Origin: Pseudoips prasinana
Lineage: Eukaryota; Arthropoda; Insecta; Lepidoptera; Nolidae
Assembly (NCBI GenBank): GCA_951640165.1
Contig: OX621249.1
Location: forward strand, 7,987,001-8,051,000
Length of the DNA: 64,000 nt
Reading direction: 5' to 3'
The notes beneath the pieces are model-generated. The model did not search any database and was not told the origin of the DNA. It saw only the letters and a list, made by a program, of their open reading frames with translations. The position numbers and the translations under genes were made by a program. This document shows, in pieces, positions 52,896 to 61,478 of this stretch (position 1 is its first letter; each line of letters starts with the position of its first letter).

Positions 52896-53581
52896 TCAGC
52901 CGAAAGACGTCCACTGCTGGACAAAGGCCTCCCCCAAAGATCTCCACAATTGCCGGTCTTGCGCTATTCGCATCCAGCTGTTTTCAGCGACCCGCACAAG
53001 ATCATCGGTCCATCTTGTAGGGGGCCTGCCCACGCTGCGTCTTCCGGTCCATGGTCGCCACTCAAGAACCTTTCTGCCCCAACGGCCATCGGTTCTACGA
53101 GCTATGTGCCCCGCCCACTGCCACTTCAGTTTTGCAATTCTTCGGGCTATGTCGGTGACTTTGGTTCGCCTACAGATTTCGACATTTCTGATACGATCCC
53201 GCAGGGAAACTCCGAGCATAGCCCTCTCCATTGCTCTTTGGGTGACCTTGAGCCTTCTAATAAGGCCCATAGTGAGCGACCACGTCTCTGTTCCGGAAGT
53301 CATCACTGGCAACACACACTGGTCGAAGACTTTCGACTTGAGACACTGCGGTATTTTAGACGAGAAGATGTTACGTAGCTTCCCGAACGCTGCCCAGCCG
53401 AGTTGGATTCTACGATTGACCTCCTTCTCGAAGTTGGACCTACCTAGTTGGATGGTCTGTCCTAGTTAAATATAGTTCTCTACAACTTCGAGTGCAGAGT
53501 CACCAACTTTCAATTGAGTGGGTGCAACATGGACGTTTGACATGATTTTCGTCTTATCCATGTTCATTTTCAGACCCACTA
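52896..53581 (-). pseudogene. RTE1 RT C-terminal half
   Basis: From 53315 to 52896 a clean 139-codon frame reads LPVMTSGTETWSLTMGLIRR, RAMERAMLGVSLRDRIRN, KWQWAGHIARRTDG, RPPTRWTDDLVRVAENSW and GEAFVQQWTSFG. Upstream (53316-53581) the same protein continues with LGQTIQLGRSNFEKEVNRRI in other frames, with a stop (the Tyr before LGQT reads TAA). Close to the copy at 10400-11836 at nearly every residue. Confidence 0.85.
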
Positions 53582-53639
53582 AAGTGCTAAGAATCCCCGG
53601 CAGATTCCGTGTTACCAAAACCGACGACCTCTGGCCCTG

Positions 53640-54590
53640 GCAACGTATAACACACGTACACTGCGGTCCGACGAGAAGATAACAGAACTGGAAGAAGAAT
53701 TGAGCAGGTTACGTTGGGATATTGTAGGATTATCTGAAGTCCGAAGAGAGGGGGAGGACTCGATAATACTGAAATCCGGAAACCTGCTCTATTACCGGGA
53801 GGGTGACCAACTATCCCAAGGTGGTGTCGGGTTCATAGTCCACAAGTCCCTCGTGAACAACTTAGTGAAAATCGAGAGTGTGTCGACGAGGGTTGCGTAC
53901 CTTATACTCAGAATCTCCAAGCGGTATTCGTTGAAGGTTATACAGGTATACGCACCCACTTCGACACACTCCGATTATGCAGTCGAGGTTATGTATGAGG
54001 ACATCTCCAGAGCCGTACATACCTCTAACAGCTATTTCACTGTGGTCATTGGGGACTTTAACGCGAAGCTGGGCAAACGATTCGGTAATGAGCTGAGAGT
54101 GGGGCAATTCGGAACTGGAGATCGGAACCCCCGGGGCCAGATGTTGGCCGATTTCATGGAGAAGGAGGGACTCTTTATGATGAATTCCTTCTTCAGGAAG
54201 CCGGATCACCACAAATGGACCTGGGTGAGTCCCGATGGTAAAACTAAGAATGAGATAGACTTTATCTTGTCGACGAGACGACAGATGTTCAATGATGTCT
54301 CCGTGATCAATGCGGTTAAAACCGGGAGCGATCACAGACTGGTCAGAGGCTCATTGAACCTTAATGTCAAACTCCAGAGATCCCGACTGATAAAGTCTAT
54401 GCTCCGACCTTTACCTATCCACGTCCAAAACCCCGAACCATTTCAGCTCGAACTGCAAAACCGTTTCGAATGCCTAGCAGACTGCGAGGAAATGGACTCA
54501 TACTATGACAGGCTCGTAGAAGCTGTCCATACGGCTGGGTCTAAGGTCTTTAAGGCCCGTCGTACAAACAGAACTAAAAAGATCTCTGAC
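53640..54590 (+). pseudogene. RTE1 AP endonuclease domain (inverted 5' segment)
   Basis: An open plus-strand frame holds a complete-looking apurinic-type endonuclease: ELEEELSRLRWDIVGLSEVR (catalytic Glu in SEVR), GGVGFIVHKSL, VIQVYAPTSTHSD, VVIGDFNAKLG (GDFN), WTWVSPDGKTKNEIDFIL and KTGSDHRLVRG (SDH). It nicks target DNA in RTE elements. The frame ends artificially in the older minus-strand RTE at 54598 onward. No RT follows, so it is inert, but it is the only endonuclease of this family in the window. Confidence 0.85.
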
Positions 54591-54859
54591 TTTACCCTGC
54601 CCCGCCTACTGCCACTTCAGTTTTGCAATTCTTCTGGCTATGTCGGTGACTTTGGCTCGCCTGCGGATTTCGACATTTTCGACATTCGATCCCGCAGGGA
54701 AACTCCGAGCATAGCCCTCTCCATTGCTCTTTGGGTGAGCTTGAGCCGTCTAATAAGGCCCATAGTGAGCGACCACGTTTCTGTTCCGTAAGTCATCACT
54801 AAAAATATACATGATTTTTATTATGTGGTTATAGATCTTCCATTTCAAGTAAACTAGTG

Positions 54860-55557
54860 ACAGTATGGTACCCAAGGGATAGAACTAGGAACCGAGGACC
54901 TACAGCAATAAGATGGGAGGACTTTATATACTACTTAGTTGGCAAACGAGTATACGGCTCATCTGATGGTAAGTGGTCACCGTGGCCTATGAACGCTTGC
55001 AACACTAGGGACATTATTAGTGCGTTGCTGACCCTTTAGAAAACTTGTAAAATCCCTTCCATGCTGTAGTATCTTGGGAAAACCGTAACAGAGAGTTGAT
55101 TCCGCAACCTCAACGTGAGTGGGAATAAGTTCGCTGGATGACCTAAAAATTACCTTAGGACCATTTTGGAAGAGAGTAGGAGCAGACAGAAAACAATGGA
55201 GAGAATTGGAGGAAGTATTTGCCGTAAGGAATCAAGAGACTTTTTGTAACATAAGTTTAAGTGTAGTTGTTGGTCTTTAAATGTCATTCGACAATATGTA
55301 GTAAAAATATAGCTAAAAATTAAAATTTTGATAAGTAAACCTACACATGATCCTTGACAATAACTTAATTTAATTTAGTTACATATCGTTACTGTTATAT
55401 AATAAATCTCATTGTAAATTATTTCCTACAATCCGTGTACCTAAATATCTATATGTACCTAGAATTAATTATAAATTAATTATATATTACTACGAATATG
55501 TTCTGACTATTTACAAGCGCTTTTTTAAAGTTTACGTGAATAAAAACCTTTTTTACT
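54860..55557 (+). pseudogene. LINE ORF end plus tail-A 3' UTR
   Basis: TVWYPRDRTRNRGPTAIRWE (54858-54917) and, after an insertion, DDLKITLGPFWKRVGADRKQ WRELEEVFAVRNQ up to a TAA at about 55278-55280. 'PRG.RgRp..RW.DDl....G..W...A.DR..Wk.LEeaF' is the C-terminal pattern of RTE-like LINEs. Tail-A (55288-55557) follows at once, ending GTGAATAAAAACC. This is the only tail-A with ORF attached, so it identifies the tail's parent. Confidence 0.7.
54918..55140 (+). repeat. Dispersed repeat inserted in the LINE ORF
   Basis: CAAACGAGTATACGGCTCAT, CTGATGGTAAGTGGTCACCG, TGGCCTATGAACGCTTGCAA and AATCCCTTCCATGCTGTAGT. It interrupts the LINE ORF between RWED and DDLK, with GGAGGAC/GGATGAC flanks as a possible short duplication. 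Confidence 0.6.
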
Positions 55558-55789
55558 TTTACTCTCTAAATCTTCCAAAATACTTTCCTACTGTTTTTAT
55601 CACACGATTTAAATTTATGACACGATACCTATGAAAAAAAGCTTTGATATTATTATTATACATAGATCTTCCATGTGCCAGTAATATAATATAATTACTA
55701 TATAAAAATAAGTCGGGTTTGCACGAACCGATTTCCACGGTTTTGCATTCGTTGGAAAGGTCTCGGGCTCCGTGAGGTTTATAGCAAAG

Positions 55790-55835
55790 AAAATTTATAA
55801 AATTTAACGCGGGTAACACCGCGGGGCACAGCTAG
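55790..55835 (+). mobile_element. Helitron 3' end fragment
   Basis: AATTTATAAAATTTAACGCG GGTAACACCGCGGGGCACAGCTAG then T: same 3' end as 9180-9223. Confidence 0.7.
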
Positions 55836-56239
55836 TGTTATATATATATATTAAATTATACATAATATATTATATAACAGATACCTACAAATTACAGTAA
55901 TGTTTTCTCCGTGTTTCTTTTCTGTAATATCATTTATAGCATTAATCTCCTAGAACTTCTGTAAACCAAGTAGAATCTCCCCTACAAAAGATGCGCACAC
56001 AGATTAGAAGATACTATTATGTACAAATGGGTCGCGAATAAAATGGGATAAAAGTGGGGTACGATAAACTGGGATTTGTTTTATATCCGTATATAAAATC
56101 GTCGGTGGCGATAACGTTGGTTTATATCCCAAAGTAACGACAAATGGGATCTGGACAGTAAAAGTTTTCTTTTAAATCAAAAGGAATTTAGTTAATAGCT
56201 AGCAAAAAAGCTGAAGGTAAACCTTTATTTTATTTTAAG
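55836..56239. other. Gap: no gene recognised
   Basis: Includes an (AT)n tract at 55840-55852 and GGGATAAAAGTGGGGTACGA, unassigned. Confidence 0.4.
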
Positions 56240-56515
56240 AATTTCGGCCACGGCGGCCAGTCTCAATGGAGACTAGCCAATTGCGCGGGACATATTATAG
56301 TGCACGATTGTGTGCGCATACACAGGGACATTTTATATTCTTATGATTTGATGGGATGACTAGCGACACGACCGGGAAGAAGTCAGGTGCAGGACCGACG
56401 ACTTTAGGTGCTCTCCGAGGCACGGGGGTGTGATACCGTCAACTCCCAGACTTGGGGCTGATATTGAGAAATTTTCTGAACAGATCATTCCCAAAATCAC
56501 TTTGTTTTCGTTTCA
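56240..56515 (-). mobile_element. SINE-A without its head
   Basis: GAATTTCGGCCACGGCGGCC, GGGACATATTATAGTGCACG, AGCGACACGACCGGGAAGAA, GCTCTCCGAGGCACGGGGGT, TCCCAAAATCACTTTG. It stops where the tRNA-like head should begin, so it is 5'-truncated. Confidence 0.8.
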
Positions 56516-56712
56516 GTCATTAAGTTTATAGTAAGTAAAAGAAATGGTAAGACTAGAACTTATAGACTCAAAATTTTATTTACGTTCAAAAAAATTGCTA
56601 AAAATATTTTTTATGAATTTCGTGAAAAAAATCCATAAATTATATTGAAGATAATGGACAGAACCATTCGTACAATATAAAATAAACTACAAACTCCGAT
56701 AATTAAACCCAA

Positions 56713-57258
56713 ACATAATCATCATCATCATATCAGCCGAAAGATGTCCACAGCTGGACAAAGGCCTCCCCCAAAGATCCCCACAATTGCCGGTCTTGCG
56801 CTTCGCATCGCATCCAGCGGTTTTCAGCGACACGCACAAGATCATCGGTCCACGTTGCGTCTTCTAGTTCGTGGTCGCCACTCGAGAACCTTTCTACCCC
56901 AACGGCCGTCGGTTCTACGAGATATGTGCCTCGCCCGCTGCTACTCCAGTTATGCAATTTTTCGAGCTAATAATAATAATAATATATAGGGACAATGTCA
57001 CACAGATCATCCTAGACCCAAACTAAGCAAAGCTTACCGGCGACGACGTACCAGGCGACGATATACATACTTATATAGATAGATACATACTTATATACAT
57101 AGAAAACATCCATGACTCAGAAACAAATATTCATGCTCATCACACAAATATTTGCACTTACCGGGACTCGAACCCAGGACCACCAGCTTCTTAGGCAGGA
57201 CCACTACCAACTAGGCTACGGTGACCATCAAGCTATGTCGGTGACTTTGTTTCGCCTG
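56713..57258 (-). mobile_element. RTE1 3' end split by SINE-C
   Basis: (CATCAT)n, TATCAGCCGAAAGATGTCCA, CACAATTGCCGGTCTTGCGC, TCGAGAACCTTTCTACCCCA to TTTTTCGAGCT at 56968. Resumes at 57229 AGCTATGTCGGTGACTTTG TTTCGCCTGC. The AGCT on both sides is the SINE's short duplication. Confidence 0.8.
56973..57228 (-). mobile_element. SINE-C full copy
   Basis: (AAT)n, GGGACAATGTCACACAGATC, CCTAGACCCAAACTAAGCAA, TTACCGGGACTCGAACCCAG (B-box complement), CAACTAGGCTACGGTGACC (A-box side). A small rearrangement (CCGGCGACGACG) near 57035. Confidence 0.85.
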
Positions 57259-57480
57259 CATAATCTCTTTAACAATAACTTAATACAAGCTAGCTAAATA
57301 TTGTTACTATTATAATAACATACATTTTACAAATAATAATATTTAAATTTCATAAAATCCGTATACCTAAATATATATGTAACTAGAAATAATTATGTAT
57401 AATTAACGATATTACTAAAAACATGTTCTGACTATTTACAAGCGCTTTTTTAAAGTCTACGTGAATAAAATAAAGAACTT
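57258..57480 (+). mobile_element. tail-A copy, 5'-truncated
   Basis: ATAATCTCTTTAACAATAAC, TTAATACAAGCTAGCTAAAT, ACATGTTCTGACTATTTACA and AAGTCTACGTGAATAAAATA. Follows the RTE1 fragment without a gap. Confidence 0.75.
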
Positions 57481-57595
57481 ATTTGAAACGTGGACACAAA
57501 TTACTTTGAGCGCTATTGAGTAAGCCAGTATCGGCTTAAGCAAATTAGTTATTTTTCCAGTATATGTGTCAGCAGATTGTGTGTTAGCGGACAGT

Positions 57596-57862
57596 ATAAT
57601 AATAATAATATCCTGGGACATTATTTACACACGGCCATCTGATCCCAAATTAAGCAGAGCTTGTAGGTACTATGGAAACCAGATAACTGATATACTACTT
57701 TTCGTTTCAAGATACATACTTATATACATAAATACATTACACCCAGAGTCAGGACAAACAGACATGTTCATGCACACAAATATCTGTCCTGGAAGGGAAT
57801 CGAACCAACGACCTCCCGCGTGAAAAGCAAGCATTTGCCCACCACGCCAACAGGCCGTATAT
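57596..57862 (-). mobile_element. SINE-C full copy
   Basis: (AAT)n, CCTGGGACATTATTTACACA, CGGCCATCTGATCCCAAATT, AACAGACATGTTCATGCACA, CTGTCCTGGAAGGGAATCGA (B-box complement), CACGCCAACAGGCC. Confidence 0.85.
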
Positions 57863-58047
57863 CAGCTATATCTCGCATGGATAATGATTTTAATTGTAAT
57901 ATATGTTGCATAATTTGTGGTTACTAAACCTATATAGTTCCTAAAATAGAGAGATACACTGTAAGTACTACGTGATAATATTGCCATTCAGTGGATTTGT
58001 CCAAATTCATATCGGTAGATATTTCTGAGATGTTTACGCTCAATAAG

Positions 58048-58183
58048 TACGGACAGCACATCCATCTACACCAATCTGTCAAAATTATTTTATAGATTTT
58101 CTACTTTATCACATAACCATAAGGTTCACTTTCAATTGGGGAAATTTAACAGATTGGGGTAGCTTGATGTGCTGGTGTCTGTA
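58048..58183. mobile_element. TA-flanked MITE, copy 4
   Basis: TACGGACAGCACATCCATCT at the left (a few bases lost against copy 1) and TTGATGTGCTGGTGTCTGTA at the right; core TTTTATAGATTTTCTACTTT and CACTTTCAATTGGGGAAATT. Confidence 0.75.
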
Positions 58184-58639
58184 CTTACCGAGCTTTGTAT
58201 CAAACCCTTTTACCTAATATTTGGATTATTATTTACGGAGAGGATTCCTTGAAAATTGCTTCTATTTTAGTAATAACCGTAGTGGGTAATAATCTTCTTT
58301 TATACAATTGTATAGTGTACATTTATTTTTTGGTAGGACGTTTAATTTAGTGGAAGATGTTTTTTATTCGATAGAAAAGAAATATGTTGCCTTAAACCCC
58401 ACGTTGAAAACGTTTTTGTTATATGGATATATTGTTTTTGGGGTTGCGTACCCAAAGAATAAAACGGGACCCAACCCAAGCAGCAAAATGTGGTCTAGTA
58501 ATTGTCCTGGAACCACCATTCCATTAGACTATAACGGAATAGTAAGCAATTATAACAACGGAAAAGGGCCCAATTTATAGGCGTATTTTAGCTAATTAAA
58601 TATCTATAGTAGACTTGGTGAATACCATTTTGACCAATA
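58184..58639. other. Gap: unassigned
   Basis: GGGGTTGCGTACCCAAAGAA TAAAACGGGACCC at 58439-58471 reads like part of a dispersed repeat. A 90-codon frame at 58308-58580 has no recognisable domain. Confidence 0.35.
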
Positions 58640-58810
58640 ACGGCCATATAGTTGGACTATGTAAAACTATTTTCTCGCGCGAAGCCAACTATCAGCGCTT
58701 AATGGAACCAATCACGACAATAGTAACCTTATAGTTAGACCACGTAGAACTATTTGCTCTCGCGAAGCTAACTATGAGCGCTAAATGGAACCAAACACGA
58801 CAATAACGTA
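58640..58810. repeat. Two imperfect ~80-bp tandem units
   Basis: ATAGTTGGACTATGTAAAAC ... TCAGCGCTTAATGGAACCAA TCACGACAATA and ATAGTTAGACCACGTAGAAC ... TGAGCGCTAAATGGAACCAA ACACGACAATA. Each unit itself has inverted AGTTGG/CCAACT and AGCGC elements. Function unknown. Confidence 0.8.
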
Positions 58811-59323
58811 CACGGTGAATATCTTACAAGCTCATACAAAGTGATGTGAATTTGTAAATGTTGCTATGCACATTGGTAAAGATTAATTAATATTGATAAA
58901 GGTAAGTTATTATATTTTTATAATAAATATTATCTAGAATAAGAGTAGGGTGTTAGTTAACAATAAGTGAAGCCGTGTTTGAATGTGCATGGCGCAGGTA
59001 TATTTTCGGTGAAGTGTAATAAGTTTTTTGTCAAAATTTTTAAACGCCCCTCGAAATTCACGTTTTCATTAAGTTGAATTTTAAAATAATGTTGGTTTCA
59101 GTAAGATATACAACGAAAAGTCGCCATCTTGACAAACTTGGTCTTCCCAAATACATTAACAAACCGTTATAGGCGTACTTTGTTACAAATAGTAAATATC
59201 AGAACTATTGCTTGGCCATATTGTTTGGAATTAGAGTTCCGCAAATATTGTAATGTTACTCTATGTTGTTATTAGGTACCGATGTCTTATTTTCATATTT
59301 TTGTTTAGGTGTCAGGTGTGAAA

Positions 59324-59944
59324 ATGGTAATGTTTCTGGACGTCGATAGCTTTTTAACTAAAAGGGATTTTCGAGCTTTAAAAATTGTTTGAAATATTTT
59401 CTAATTCTATTTTGTGCTTTCCCTTGCTAACTTGGTTTATTGTTTCACAGAATCGTGATCAAGACCAAATTAGTGAGATGCCAACGGTCTCTCGAGAAGA
59501 AACTCGTTCAAATACTACAAGATCACTTCATTTACAACAAAACTCGGCTACCATTCAATCCGGATCAGCAATTTTACCTGTATCTTCTTTTGTCGCGCAA
59601 AACCCTCAACTTGTCATAACAGAAGCAGAAAAACACTGTCAGATGTCAGTTTAAATGCTCAACATTTCGTTCTTTACAACACGGATAACCAAATACAGCC
59701 TGTCGAGGATGGTCAAATTCTACAACTTCAACATGAAGTAAAGTCAATCAAAGAAGACATTAAAACCATCATACCAAATCAAAATCCACTTTATGAAATA
59801 CAAACTAACATGTGCTGAGCGCTGTGTCGAAGAGAGATTCAGAATGAGTTAAACTCGTACATTAAGACGTAGATGTAGACATGTTATAAGAGATCTAAGA
59901 GAACTTGAAGAATTTGAAACAAATACATTTATTCAAAATTTCTA
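59324..59944 (+). pseudogene. Unrecognised degraded multi-exon coding remnant
   Basis: A possible acceptor TTTGTTTAG precedes ATG at 59324 (MVMFLDVDSFLTKRDFRALK). A second strong acceptor TTTATTGTTTCACAG at about 59450 starts NRDQDQISEMPTVSREETRS NTTRSLHLQQNSATI-type sequence, rich in Ser/Gln/Thr. After a frameshift near 59630 it continues as VLYNTDNQIQPVEDGQILQL and IKEDIKTIIPNQNP (possible coiled coil). After a stop and another shift it ends RRRCRHVIRDLRELEEFETN up to a TAA at about 59942-59944. Composition and splice-like signals suggest a former protein or transposon gene of ~200 residues. No family assigned. Confidence 0.35.
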
Positions 59945-60764
59945 ATAAAAAATTGAATGCCGCATGTCGTATTGTATTCTACAGCCCATTTTCTAAGATC
60001 GCTATGTAGTTGAAAATTGGAATAGTTTTCAATATCGCATTCATCTTCTTGTACAGGTTCCTCACTAACGCAATCTTCCAAGTCTACATTTAAAATTGCT
60101 TTTATCGATTAAACGTTTTTTCGTGCAGAATCATTAAAATAAACATTTTGTCTTAAATTTTCACAATAACAATTTTGTACGGAACCTTCTCATATTTCTA
60201 CGATTCAACAAAATCAAAATATCCGTACTGAGACTATAACAGAATTTGCAAGACCACTACAAACCAATGTTTTCTTGTTCAGGTCACCACGGATATAGTT
60301 TTGGATACTAAGTATATTATATTAAACCTTTATAAGCGTGTTAAGATTATAACGATATTGGTATATACCACTATATAACCGCTCCATTTTACTGATAATT
60401 GTTCTGTAAAGAAAATTTATAAACCCTTATAAAACCAAGTAATAAATGCAAATAGTATCCAGAATGTTTAGTTCTGTTTATCACTCTTATTGGTGTACTT
60501 TACTTATAGTGGTTCTATAATGTTTCTTGTTAGTAGTTATAAGCATAGCTTACCAGTTTATCTGCTCTTGAGTGCGTTTACACCCTCGCGATACTTTTAT
60601 AGGTCACCCAAGCTTATATTTGACCTTTAATTTCGGCCTATAAGTAATTATAAGCTAATGTATAGGAGGAGATATACTATAAGGCCCAACTAACTCCATG
60701 CTTGCTATTATAAGCGATGCAGCAAAAACTAGAACCCTTAAGAGAACATTAAAAGTGCTGGAGT
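59945..60764. other. Gap: unassigned, recurrent TTATAAGCG-like words
   Basis: Many short words of the type TTATAAGCG / TTATAGGCG / TTATAAGC (e.g. 60329, 60537, 60714, also 58577 and 59167). These could be subterminal motifs of an unknown DNA transposon covering about 58.5-60.7 kb, but no terminal repeats were found. Confidence 0.3.
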
Positions 60765-60980
60765 CCTATAACGTCTGCACTATAGGATAATTTTGCTGCT
60801 TGGGAACTAAGACTCCGTTGTCTGTCTGTCCGTCTGTCACCAGGCAGTATCTCATGTTGAAATTTTCGCATATGATGTATTTCTATTGCCTCTATAACAA
60901 CCAATACAAAAAAAACTGGCCAAGTGAGAGTCGGACTCGCCCATGAAGGGTTCCGCAGCAGCAAATATTTCAGTTGATTA
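60765..60980 (-). repeat. Repeat D end, cut by the Tigger-like element
   Basis: CCGTTGTCTGTCTGTCCGTC, then GGCCAAGTGAGAGTCGGACT CGCCCATGAAGGGTTCCGCA and TATTTCAGTTGATTA. The matching position in repeat D at 32645 reads TTCATTTAATCAACTGAAAT, so the element inserted at the TA of GATTA. Confidence 0.7.
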
Positions 60981-61478
60981 GGGTAAAAGTGGGATAGTTG
61001 CCCCACATTTTGAAATTGATTTTTTTTCCTACAAATAAATTATATTTAAACCAATTTTTCAATGTAATCGTACATTGGTCTATTATTTATTATATTTTAA
61101 AAAGAAATTCAATGCAGCTATTGCTTATACATATAGAAAAAAACAAAAGTTACAGTACTAGTTCTGAGTATAGATGCCTCTTATATGGGTTAGATGCCCC
61201 GATGCTGTTGTCACTATGAGGATAGTTGCCCTTAGGTATAAATCAAAGCATATTTATAATTAACAAGTTTTATTTTAATATTTAGTTATGGCACATTACA
61301 CTTTGGTTTTAATTTTCATATTCTTTCCCTAATCAGCTTCAGAAAAAAAAATATTCTTCACTTTGGTTTATTCTACTTCTTCACTTAGGTATATTTCACT
61401 TCTTCACTTTGGTATATAATTATTATTAGTTCTTATATTAATCAGCTTCAGAAAAAAAAAGTATTTCTACAGTTCAGT

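Larger units (their letters stand above)
52879..54597 (-). mobile_element. RTE1 insertion with 5' inversion (twin-priming form)
   Basis: Bounded by the 11-bp duplication TGCCCCGCCTA at 52868-52878 and 54598-54608. From 52879 to about 53581 is the RTE1 3' part in minus orientation ((CAT)n tail, stop, up to the GLKMNMDKTK segment of RT). From about 53582 to 54597 is the 5' endonuclease part in plus orientation. The middle of RT is missing. Inverted 5' segment + normal 3' segment + one TSD is the structure produced by twin priming in L1 elements. Confidence 0.9.
52625..54806 (-). mobile_element. Older RTE1 copy split by a younger RTE1
   Basis: The 3' end is at 52625 ((CAT)n, ATATCAGCCAAAAGACGTCC) and runs to 52878. 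It continues after the insertion at 54598-54806 (GCCACTTCAGTTTTGCAATT, GGAAACTCCGAGCATAGCCC, GACCACGTTTCTGTTCCG). The joined element encodes the last ~150 codons of RTE1 in minus orientation with small lesions, e.g. an extra TTCGC near 52792. Confidence 0.9.

Noticed and set aside
52595..53469. Several plus-strand open frames of 140-200 codons
   Set aside because: They are antisense shadows of the minus-strand RTE1 coding region.
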